The notes below the pieces were generated by a model. The model was not told where the DNA came from, ran no database searches, and saw nothing but the letters and a program-made list of their open reading frames with translations. 19,749 nucleotides of DNA from DATATB01 sp036268995 (GTDB lineage: Bacteria > Planctomycetota > Planctomycetia > Pirellulales > PNKZ01). Below are positions 7,027 to 13,454 of this stretch, piece after piece. The position numbers were made by a program, and so were the translations under genes. Positions within the stretch are counted from its first letter, which is position 1. Each line of letters starts with the position of its first letter. The stretch lies in assembly GCA_036268995.1 (NCBI GenBank), contig DATATB010000047.1, positions 1 through 19,749 on the forward strand. Direction: 5' to 3'.

Positions 7027-8340
7027 GTGAGCTTCATCGGCATCGATCTCGGCTCGACGACGATCAAGGCGGGCGTGTTGGATCCAGAGCGGACCGTCGT
7101 GACGGCGGTGCGCTCGCTGCCGGTTCCTAGCCCCGCACCAGGCAAACCGGCGGCGTACTTCGAGTTTGATCCGGACGCGGTGGTGCATGCCGCCCGGCAA
7201 CTTCTCGATGAGTTGCACCCGCTTGCGGGCGATTGCCAAGGCATCGTCGCGTGCAGCCAAATGGGCGGCGTCGTGCTTGTCGATGCGGCCGGCGCGGCCG
7301 TCACGAACTATCTCTCCTGGCGCGACCAGCGTGCGCTGGAACCTTATTCAGGGACGGATCACTCTTATTTCGATGAACTGCGGCAGCGGACCACGCCCGA
7401 CGATTACGATCGGATCGGCCGCGAGCTGAAGCCCGGCTCGGCCGCCACGCTATTGTTCTGGCTGGCCGAACAGGGCGCGATTCCGCCCGGCGCCGTGATG
7501 GCGATGAGCCTGGGCGACTATGTTGTCGCGCGCTTGTGCCAAGCGCCGGCCGCGGCCGAGCCCACGCTGGCGCTGGGCATGCTCGATCTCGCCGCGGGGT
7601 CGTGGCACGCCGACTGGTTCGGACAACTCGGGTTCGGCGCGTTGCGCTGGCCTACGCTGACGGCGTTTTCGGCGCCAGTGGGAACGATGTCTCTTGGGCC
7701 CACTCGCATTCCATGCTATCCGGCGGTGGGCGATCAGCAGGCCGCGCTATTCGGCGCGGAACTGGCCGAGGGTGAATTGTCGCTCAACATTTCGACCGGC
7801 TCGCAAGTCGCCACGCTCGTTTCGCACTGGCAGCCGGGCGACTATCAGACGCGACCGTATTTCGACGGCCGGCTGCTCAACACGATCACGCACTTGCCGG
7901 CCGGCCGCTCGCTCAGCGCATTGGTCGACTTGTTGTGCGAGTTGCCGCGTGCCGAAGGCTGCGCGCTGCGCGATCCCTGGGCCGCGATTGTGCGCGCGGT
8001 CGATCACACGCCCGATACCGAGCTCGACGTGAACCTGGCGTTTTTCGCCAGCGCCGTGGGCGATCGCGGGCACGTCGCCAATATCCGCCTGGAAGAATTG
8101 ACGGTCGGCAGCTTGTTTCGCGCGGCACTGCGGAACATGGCCGATAACTATCTCGCCGCCGCCGGGCGATTAGCGACCGATGCCCACTGGACTCGACTGG
8201 TGCTCTCCGGCGGCCTGTCGCAACGGTTCGCCGCGCTGCGCCAAATGCTCGCCGAGCGTTTTCACTGTCCATGCCGGATGGTGGATACGCACGAAGAAAC
8301 TCTGCACGGCTTGCTGCGCCTGGCCCAGGGCATTGCTTAG
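7027..8340 (+). CDS. FGGY-family carbohydrate kinase, sedoheptulokinase-like
   Basis: 437 residues, starting with GTG directly after the ppk1 TGA and in the same reading frame. The first phosphate-binding loop is IDLGSTTIK (residues 6-14). SWRDQR (98-102 region) is the usual substrate-contacting loop. The catalytic Asp is D236 in YPAVGDQQAALFG, followed by LNISTGSQVATL (253-264), and LVLSGGLSQR (391-400) forms the ATP/adenine site. The GDQQAALFG plus NISTGSQV combination resembles human SHPK (GDLQAS, NISTSVQ) more than glycerol or xylulose kinases, so phosphorylation of sedoheptulose or a related ketose is the best guess. No later start keeps the essential N-terminal motif, so the GTG is well supported. 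With no gap to ppk1, the two genes are almost certainly co-transcribed and translationally coupled. Confidence 0.8.
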   Translation: MSFIGIDLGSTTIKAGVLDPERTVVTAVRSLPVPSPAPGKPAAYFEFDPDAVVHAARQLLDELHPLAGDCQGIVACSQMGGVVLVDAAGAAVTNYLSWRDQRALEPYSGTDHSYFDELRQRTTPDDYDRIGRELKPGSAATLLFWLAEQGAIPPGAVMAMSLGDYVVARLCQAPAAAEPTLALGMLDLAAGSWHADWFGQLGFGALRWPTLTAFSAPVGTMSLGPTRIPCYPAVGDQQAALFGAELAEGELSLNISTGSQVATLVSHWQPGDYQTRPYFDGRLLNTITHLPAGRSLSALVDLLCELPRAEGCALRDPWAAIVRAVDHTPDTELDVNLAFFASAVGDRGHVANIRLEELTVGSLFRAALRNMADNYLAAAGRLATDAHWTRLVLSGGLSQRFAALRQMLAERFHCPCRMVDTHEETLHGLLRLAQGIA

Positions 8341-8355
8341 TAAAACCAGGCTATC

Positions 8356-8371
8356 AGCCATTGGGATGGCT
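8356..8371 (+). terminator. Small hairpin after the sugar kinase
   Basis: AGCCAT (8356-8361), loop TGGG, ATGGCT (8366-8371), starting 15 nt after the kinase stop. The stem is only six pairs and no T-run follows, so a terminator role is weakly supported. Confidence 0.25.
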
Positions 8372-8459
8372 AGTATCCGAGTTCTCCAGTTCGCGCGAAT
8401 CTGCGTAGATGAGCGGCCCTTTGCCTGTGCCGGCCGGCAGTTTCAACCGCCAGCATTAG

Positions 8460-8487
8460 GCTTTTGTTGGCGCTCGGTGAGCTTTTG
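8460..8487 (+). promoter_or_regulatory. Direct repeat GCTTTTG upstream of pstS
   Basis: GCTTTTG occurs at 8460-8466 and again at 8481-8487, 21 bp apart (two helical turns), each followed by T/G-rich sequence (TTGG, ATTTGG). They lie 96-123 bp before the pstS start. PhoB-type regulators bind direct repeats spaced about one turn, so this is a candidate phosphate-response site. It does not match the enterobacterial Pho box. Confidence 0.25.
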
Positions 8488-8568
8488 ATTTGGTGGCTGG
8501 AGTCCGGTTCCGACAGCGACTATGAATCATGTTCCTGGCCGCTTGGGCCCGGCCTACGAGCATGCTTC

Positions 8569-8574
8569 AAGGAG
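8569..8574 (+). promoter_or_regulatory. Ribosome-binding site of pstS
   Basis: AAGGAG sits 8 nt before the ATG at 8583. It is one of the clearest Shine-Dalgarno sequences in the window and decides the pstS start against in-frame ATGs at 8529 and 8562. Confidence 0.75.
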
Positions 8575-8582
8575 TTGTCACA

Positions 8583-9638
8583 ATGTACTTCTGCCATCGA
8601 TCCGTCCGCTGCTGGATGGCCATCACATCGTTGATCGTGGTCGCCATCGCCGGCTGCAACGCAGCCAACTCGTCGACTGGCGGCGCGAAACACGTCAAGC
8701 TCTCGGGAGCAGGTGCCAGCTTTCCATTCCCGCTCTACGATCGCTGGTTCAGCGATTATCGCCAACTGCACCCCGACATCAGCATCAACTACCAGGGCAT
8801 TGGCAGCGGCGGCGGCATTACGCAACTCACCAATCGCACGGTGGACTTCGCGGCCAGCGATGCGGCCATGACCGATGAGGAAATCTCGAAGGTCAAAGGC
8901 GGCGTGCAATTGCTGCCCATGACCGCCGGCAGCATCGTGCTGGGCTACAACGTGCCGGATGCACCGGCGGGCTTGAGGCTGCCACGTGATGCCTACGTCG
9001 GCATGTTCCTGGGCAAGGTCACAAAGTGGAACGACCCGTTGATCGCGAAAGCGAATCCCGGCGTCACGCTGCCCGACCTGGCGGTGACCGCCGTGCGCCG
9101 TGCCGATAGCAGCGGCACGACGTTCGTGTTCACGCAGCACCTGGCCGCGATCAGCGACGACTGGAAGCAGGGCCCAGGCGTCGGTAAGTCCGTCGACTGG
9201 CCGGTCGGCATCGGCGCCAAGAAGAACGACGGCATCGCGGCGACCATCAAGCAAACGCCCGGCGCCATCGGCTATCTGGAATACGGATTCGTCAAGCAAG
9301 CGCAGATCCCGGTCGCCAGCCTCGAGAACAAAGACGGCGAGTTCATCACGCCGACGACAGCCGCCGGCCGGGCCGCCTTGGCCTCGGCCGCGTTGCCAGA
9401 AAACCTGATCGTCTGGCTGCCCGACCCGCCGGGCAAAGACTCGTATCCGATCGTCACGTACACATGGCTGCTGTGCTACAAGCAGTACGACGATCCGGCG
9501 GTGGCCAAGGCACTGAAAGACGTGATCCGTTACGCCTTGACCGACGGTCAGAAGATCAGCGCGGAGATGGGCTACATTCCGCTGCCCGAGGCCGTGGCCA
9601 AACAGGTGGCCGCGGCGGTCGGAAATATCAAGCCTTGA
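8583..9638 (+). CDS. pstS: Phosphate ABC transporter substrate-binding lipoprotein PstS
   Basis: 351 residues from the start set by the AAGGAG ribosome-binding site. A lipoprotein signal peptide is visible: positively charged start, hydrophobic stretch ITSLIVVAIAG and lipobox Cys25, so the protein should be anchored in a membrane facing the periplasm. The mature part begins LSGAGASFPFPLYDRWF and contains the family phosphate-binding loops GIGSGGGITQL, DFAASDAAMTDEE and RADSSGTTFVFTQHL. The later GAIGYLEYGFVKQ stretch is also typical of PstS. It captures orthophosphate and delivers it to PstC/PstA. It is the first gene of the pstSCAB operon, with a 56-nt gap to pstC. A phosphate-starvation promoter is expected upstream, but only a weak repeat is seen. 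Confidence 0.95.
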   Translation: MYFCHRSVRCWMAITSLIVVAIAGCNAANSSTGGAKHVKLSGAGASFPFPLYDRWFSDYRQLHPDISINYQGIGSGGGITQLTNRTVDFAASDAAMTDEEISKVKGGVQLLPMTAGSIVLGYNVPDAPAGLRLPRDAYVGMFLGKVTKWNDPLIAKANPGVTLPDLAVTAVRRADSSGTTFVFTQHLAAISDDWKQGPGVGKSVDWPVGIGAKKNDGIAATIKQTPGAIGYLEYGFVKQAQIPVASLENKDGEFITPTTAAGRAALASAALPENLIVWLPDPPGKDSYPIVTYTWLLCYKQYDDPAVAKALKDVIRYALTDGQKISAEMGYIPLPEAVAKQVAAAVGNIKP

Positions 9639-9694
9639 GCAACTCTCGAATTCGCAACACAGGACGAAGCACCTTTGCAGATTGGCGGGCCAGC

Positions 9695-10672
9695 ATGTCG
9701 CGTCACGATGTAGTCGCTGCCGATCGCGAAACGATCTCGAAGCCGCCCACGCGATTCGATCAGTTCGTCGATCGAACGTTCCGCGGTTCGACCGTGGCTT
9801 TCGCCTGGCTAACCATTTTGCTCGTCGTGCTGATCGTGTTGCAGATCGCCGAAAAGGCGCTGCCGGCGGTCCGGCATTATGGCTTCAGCCTGATCACCTC
9901 GACCACCTGGGACTCGAACCGTGGCCAATACGGCATCCTCCCCGAGATCTGGGGCACGCTGTACAGCTCGATCCTGGGCCTGATGATCGGGACGGCGTTC
10001 GGCGTGGCCATCGCCATCTTTTTGAGCCAGGACTTTCTGCCGCCCAAGGTCGAATTGGTTTGCAAGAACATCATCGAACTGCTGGCGGCGATTCCCAGCG
10101 TGGTGTACGGGCTGTGGGGCATTTTTGTCGTGATTCCGCTCTTGCGGCCGCCGGCCAATTGGCTGCACGAGCACCTGGGCCAGATTCCGCTGTTCGGCAC
10201 GGCCTTGAGCGGCCCGGGAATGCTGCCGGCCGCGCTGGTGCTGGGCATCATGATTCTGCCGACGATCTCGGCAATCTCGCGCGATGCCCTGGTTTCGGTT
10301 CCCCACAAGCTAAAGGAAGCAGCCTTGGGTCTGGGCGCTACGCGTTGGGAAACGATCCTAGGCGTCGTGGTTCCGACCGCCTCGACCGGCATTTTCGGCT
10401 CGATGGTGTTGGGCTTCGGCCGCGCGCTGGGCGAAACCATGGCGCTGGCCATGTTGGTAGGCAATTCGAATGAACTCTCGGTGTCGCTGTTCTCGCCCGG
10501 CAACACGCTGGCCGCGCTGCTGGCCAATCATTTTCCGGAAGCCGGCGGTGCGGAGGTGCAGGTGCTGATGTACGCCGCCCTGGTGCTGTTGGTGATCACG
10601 TTGCTTGTCAACTGCCTGGGCGCGGCGATCCTGACCAAGGCCTCGGCCCGCTTTTCCGGAATCACCAAATGA
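9695..10672 (+). CDS. pstC: Phosphate ABC transporter permease PstC
   Basis: 325 residues. Six hydrophobic segments can be traced, starting with VAFAWLTILLVVLIVLQIA and including LYSSILGLMIGTAFGVAIAI and LPAALVLGIMILPTISAI. The permease EAA loop that docks on the ATPase is KEAALGLGATRWETILGVVVP, near residues 205-225. GRALGETMALAMLVGN is characteristic of PstC. The frame is open further upstream into pstS, but the ATG at 9695 is preferred because it leaves a non-overlapping gap after the pstS stop and a normal PstC N-terminus. No strong ribosome-binding site precedes it. It forms the inner-membrane channel with PstA. Its stop overlaps the pstA start (ATGA). Confidence 0.93.
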   Translation: MSRHDVVAADRETISKPPTRFDQFVDRTFRGSTVAFAWLTILLVVLIVLQIAEKALPAVRHYGFSLITSTTWDSNRGQYGILPEIWGTLYSSILGLMIGTAFGVAIAIFLSQDFLPPKVELVCKNIIELLAAIPSVVYGLWGIFVVIPLLRPPANWLHEHLGQIPLFGTALSGPGMLPAALVLGIMILPTISAISRDALVSVPHKLKEAALGLGATRWETILGVVVPTASTGIFGSMVLGFGRALGETMALAMLVGNSNELSVSLFSPGNTLAALLANHFPEAGGAEVQVLMYAALVLLVITLLVNCLGAAILTKASARFSGITK

Positions 10673-11586
10673 GCACGCATCAAGCGCTCCGCGATCCGTT
10701 CGAAGGCATCGATCTGCCGCGGCTGGAAAAATCGATTTACTCACCCAGGGCCGCATTCAGCAGTGCGCTCAGCGTGCTTACCGGCGCCATGACGCTGGTG
10801 GCCATGCTGCCGCTGGCCTCTGTGCTGGCCATGCTCATCTGGCGGGGCGGCCGCCGGCTGAGCCTGGCACTCTTCACCGAAACGCCTCCTTCGGCCTTCT
10901 CAGCCGGCGGCGGATTTGGCAATGCGATCCTGGGCACACTGGTGATGGTCGGTATCGCCGCGCTGATCAGTGTGCCGTTCGGGATCCTGGCCGCCATGTT
11001 CCTGGCCGAATTTGGCCCCAACTCGAAAACCGCCAGCGCCGTCCGGTTCTGCGCCAAAGTGCTGACCGGCTTTCCATCGATTCTGGCCGGAGTATTCGCC
11101 TACGCGCTGGTGGTGCTGATGACCGGCAGCTTTTCGGCCCCGGCCGGCGGAGTGGCACTCTCGCTATTGATGCTGCCGACCGTGATGCTCACGGCCGAAG
11201 AGGCCATCCGCATGGTTCCGGCCAAAATGCGCGAGGCCGCCATCGGCATGGGCTGCACGCCGACGCAACTGGCGTGGCGCGTGATCCTGCCCACGGCCGT
11301 GCCCGGCATTCTCACCGGCGTGATGCTGGCCGTGGCTCGGGCCGCCGGCGAAACGGCCCCGCTGATTTTTACGGCTCTATTCAGCAACGACTGGCTCTAT
11401 AGCCACGGTCGGCTGAACCTGATGGAGCCCACCGCCTCGCTGGCCGTCTTGATTTACAACTTTTCGGGCATGCCGTTTGACAACCAGATCGAATTGGCGT
11501 GGTCAGCCTCGCTGGTGCTGGTGTTGATCGTGCTGGTACTCAACATCGGCGGGCAAATCTTCTCCAAGCGCTCAATCAAGCTATAG
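10669..11586 (+). CDS. pstA: Phosphate ABC transporter permease PstA
   Basis: 305 residues, beginning within the pstC stop by an ATGA overlap, so translation is probably coupled. The N-terminal cytoplasmic tail of about 35 residues is followed by about six hydrophobic segments, for example VLTGAMTLVAMLPLASVLAM, AILGTLVMVGIAALISVPFG and a final SLVLVLIVLVLNIGG. The EAA loop is REAAIGMGCTPTQLAWRVILP and is followed by GILTGVMLAVARAAGETAPL, a PstA signature. It pairs with PstC to form the phosphate-translocating membrane domain driven by PstB. Confidence 0.94.
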   Translation: MSTHQALRDPFEGIDLPRLEKSIYSPRAAFSSALSVLTGAMTLVAMLPLASVLAMLIWRGGRRLSLALFTETPPSAFSAGGGFGNAILGTLVMVGIAALISVPFGILAAMFLAEFGPNSKTASAVRFCAKVLTGFPSILAGVFAYALVVLMTGSFSAPAGGVALSLLMLPTVMLTAEEAIRMVPAKMREAAIGMGCTPTQLAWRVILPTAVPGILTGVMLAVARAAGETAPLIFTALFSNDWLYSHGRLNLMEPTASLAVLIYNFSGMPFDNQIELAWSASLVLVLIVLVLNIGGQIFSKRSIKL

Positions 11587-11597
11587 GATCTTCAGCC

Positions 11598-12416
11598 ATG
11601 GTCACCACCACCAAGCCGCAGCCGCACGATACTGCCACGGATGCCGAGATCGTCATTGATTGCCGCATCCAGAACCTGTACTACGGAAAGTTCCGCGCGG
11701 TCCGCGACACGCATATTCCGATTCCGAAGCGGACTATCACGGCGTTCATCGGCCCCTCCGGCTGCGGCAAGAGCACGGCCCTGCGCTGCATCAACCGCAT
11801 GAACGACCTGGTGCGCGGCTTCCACTTCGAGGGGCACGTGCATTTCCGCGGCAAGGATATCTACGCCAACAGCGTCGACCCCGTGGCCGTGCGGCGGTAC
11901 ATCGGCATGGTCTTCCAGCAGCCCAATCCGTTTGCCATGAGCATCTTCAACAACGTGGCTTTCGGCCTGCGCATCAACCGCTACCGCGGCAGCATCGCCG
12001 AGAAAGTGGAACAGGCCCTGCGCGGCGCCGCCCTGTGGGACGAAGTCAAAGACAAGCTGCGCGCCAGTGGCCTTTCGCTTTCCGGCGGGCAGCAGCAGCG
12101 GCTGTGCATCGCCAGGGCCATTGCCACCGAGCCCGAAGTGCTGCTGATGGATGAGCCCTGCTCCGCGCTCGATCCCATTGCCACGCGGCGCGTGGAAGAG
12201 TTGATGACGGAGTTGAAGCAGCGATTCACCATCGCCATCGTGACGCACAACCTGCAACAGGCCAAACGCGTGGCCGATGCCACGGCCTTTATGTACGTCG
12301 ACACCACCCAAGGCGGCCGCACCGGCTACCTGGTCGAGCATCGTCAAACGACCGAGCTGTTCGACAATCCGCACGAAAAGCACACGCAGGACTACCTGCG
12401 CGGCGAATTCAGCTGA
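11598..12416 (+). CDS. pstB: Phosphate ABC transporter ATP-binding protein PstB
   Basis: 272 residues, normal for PstB. Walker A is GPSGCGKST (52-60), the Q-loop lies in GMVFQQPNPFAMSI, the ABC signature is LSGGQQQRLCIARAIA (161-176), Walker B is VLLMDEPCSALDP (181-193) and the switch His is in IVTHNLQQ (H217). All catalytic elements are intact. The start at 11598 has AGGA (11585-11588) nine nt upstream; the open frame extends back into pstA without homology. It powers phosphate import through PstC/PstA. The usual next gene, phoU, is absent here: a 135-bp non-coding gap and an adenylate kinase gene follow instead. Confidence 0.96.
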   Translation: MVTTTKPQPHDTATDAEIVIDCRIQNLYYGKFRAVRDTHIPIPKRTITAFIGPSGCGKSTALRCINRMNDLVRGFHFEGHVHFRGKDIYANSVDPVAVRRYIGMVFQQPNPFAMSIFNNVAFGLRINRYRGSIAEKVEQALRGAALWDEVKDKLRASGLSLSGGQQQRLCIARAIATEPEVLLMDEPCSALDPIATRRVEELMTELKQRFTIAIVTHNLQQAKRVADATAFMYVDTTQGGRTGYLVEHRQTTELFDNPHEKHTQDYLRGEFS

Positions 12417-12419
12417 TCG

Positions 12420-12470
12420 CCTTGGCGTCCTCGCGTTCTTTCTTAGCGCTCTTCGCGGCCTTTTGTTCAA
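12420..12470. repeat. Degenerate CTTCGCG/GTTCTT intergenic repeat remnant
   Basis: The gap after pstB starts with a run of decayed CCTTGGCGTCC-TCGCGTTCTTTC-CTCTTCGCGGCC units ending TTTTGTTCAAC. This pattern of tandem CTTCGCG/GTTCTT words resembles a short intergenic element I recall from many bacterial genomes. Only one copy is in the window, so the assignment is tentative. Confidence 0.4.
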
Positions 12471-12551
12471 CTCCTCTGCCTTCGTCTTTTCTGCGGCAGC
12501 GGTGTTACACTAGATAAGGCGTGAACCACAAGCTGCAAGACCGAGGCTGCG

Positions 12552-13256
12552 ATGCGCAAATACATCATCATGGGCGTGCAGGGGTGCGGCAAAGGCACGC
12601 AAGCCAAGCTGCTCGCCAAGCGCTTCGGTCTGGTCCACATTTCTGTGGGCGATATTTTTCGCTGGCACATCCAGAGCCGCACGAAGCTCGCAGCCCGTAT
12701 CGGCCGGCAGACGGCCGCCGGCGAACTGGTGGCCGATACAATCGTCGAAGAGATCGTGAAGGATCGGATGGAGATGCACGACTGGAACTACGGCTTCATC
12801 CTGGATGGATTTCCGCGGAATCGACGGCAAGCCGAATTCTTCCTCGAGAGCTACGATATCGACGCGGTGATTCATATCGACGTGCCGGACGAGGTCGTGC
12901 TCCAGCGCGTGCTGAACCGGCGGCTATGCGCGAAATGCGGGCTGGACTACAACCTGATCTACCACCGGCCGGCCAATGCCGATGTCTGCGACGTGTGCGG
13001 CGGCCCGCTGGTGACCCGCGCCGACGACACGCCCGACGCCGTGCGATCGCGGTTGCGCGATTATCACGGCAAGACCCAGCCCATCCTGGAGCTGTTTTGC
13101 CGCAAAGAATTGGTCGTCAATGTCGCCGGCACGGCGGACGTCGACGCGGTGCACGAAACGATCTGCCAAAAGCTCGGCCTGTCCGACGCAAAGCTGCCGG
13201 AAGCCCCATCGGCGCCCGCCGCAGGGTATTCGCCCTCATCCAAAACGGCCCGCTAG
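12552..13256 (+). CDS. adk: Adenylate kinase (zinc-binding LID type)
   Basis: 234 residues. It should convert ATP + AMP to 2 ADP in the cytosol. The P-loop is GVQGCGKGTQ (8-17), slightly unlike the usual GxPGAGKGT. The NMP-binding region contains SVGDIFRWHI where STGDLLR is common, and FILDGFPRN (82-90) is standard. The LID holds a structural zinc site made by C126, C129, C146 and C149 (RLCAKC and DVCDVC), then RADDTPDAVRSRLRDYHGKTQPIL. A tail of about 20 Pro/Ala/Ser-rich residues follows the last helix. Because the P-loop and NMP motif differ from housekeeping Adk, this may be a paralogue with altered nucleotide preference. The gene has its own leader after the pst operon; a TACACT box at 12506-12511 is a weak -10 candidate. 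Confidence 0.88.
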   Translation: MRKYIIMGVQGCGKGTQAKLLAKRFGLVHISVGDIFRWHIQSRTKLAARIGRQTAAGELVADTIVEEIVKDRMEMHDWNYGFILDGFPRNRRQAEFFLESYDIDAVIHIDVPDEVVLQRVLNRRLCAKCGLDYNLIYHRPANADVCDVCGGPLVTRADDTPDAVRSRLRDYHGKTQPILELFCRKELVVNVAGTADVDAVHETICQKLGLSDAKLPEAPSAPAAGYSPSSKTAR

Positions 13257-13284
13257 CGGCAAGGTCCGCTCAGCTTCGCGCATT

Positions 13285-13301
13285 GGGCCGGAACCTGGCC
13301 C
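13285..13301 (+). terminator. GC-rich hairpin 28 nt after adk
   Basis: GGGCCGG (13285-13291), loop AAC, CTGGCCC (13295-13301, one G-T pair), followed by GTTTATT. The stem strength and the T-rich exit make this a plausible intrinsic terminator of adk. Confidence 0.5.
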
Positions 13302-13321
13302 GTTTATTCCGATTGGTACGG

Positions 13322-13347
13322 TCCGAACTCCTGTAACGGAGTTCGGA
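13322..13347 (+). terminator. Perfect 10-bp stem-loop between adk and the autotransporter gene
   Basis: TCCGAACTCC (13322-13331), loop TGTAAC, GGAGTTCGGA (13338-13347). The stem is perfect but the exit (TTCATG) lacks a T-run. It may be a second terminator, an RNA-stability element or part of the leader of the next gene. Confidence 0.45.
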
Positions 13348-13401
13348 TTCATGACGGTCGAACCTATGTAAGCCATCGCACAAAATATCCGTCGCGCCGT
13401 T

Positions 13402-13445
13402 GCCCCCTGAAATGCAACCTGATTAGGTCACTTCTTATCGGGGGC
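13402..13445 (+). promoter_or_regulatory. Leader structure that could cover the autotransporter ribosome-binding site
   Basis: GCCCCC (13402-13407) can pair with GGGGGC (13440-13445), enclosing a small hairpin ACCT-GATT-AGGT (13417-13428). The GGGGG run lies ten nt before the ATG at 13455 and is the only Shine-Dalgarno-like sequence for it, so pairing would hide it. A regulatory role is inferred. Confidence 0.35.
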
Positions 13446-13454
13446 TGCCAACTC

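Noticed and set aside
4696..7260. Two long open frames antisense to ppk1 (394 and 454 codons)
   Set aside because: They mirror the codon pattern of a GC-rich gene with intact PPK1 motifs; their translations are rich in His, Arg, Gln and Gly and show no domain.
8520..9299. Minus-strand open frame opposite pstS
   Set aside because: PstS is unambiguous on the plus strand; the antisense product has no recognisable feature.
9464..9694. Longer start for pstC inside pstS
   Set aside because: The extra 77 residues overlap the pstS coding sequence in another frame and look unlike any PstC N-terminus.
11499..11597. Longer start for pstB inside pstA
   Set aside because: It overlaps pstA, and the ATG at 11598 has a suitably spaced AGGA.
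11592..12470. Minus-strand open frame opposite pstB
   Set aside because: pstB has all ABC motifs on the plus strand; the antisense translation is an artefact of GC-rich third positions.
12483..12511. Sigma70 promoter for adk (TACACT with an upstream -35)
   Set aside because: The -10 box is plausible, but no upstream hexamer matches at an acceptable spacing; not listed as a feature.
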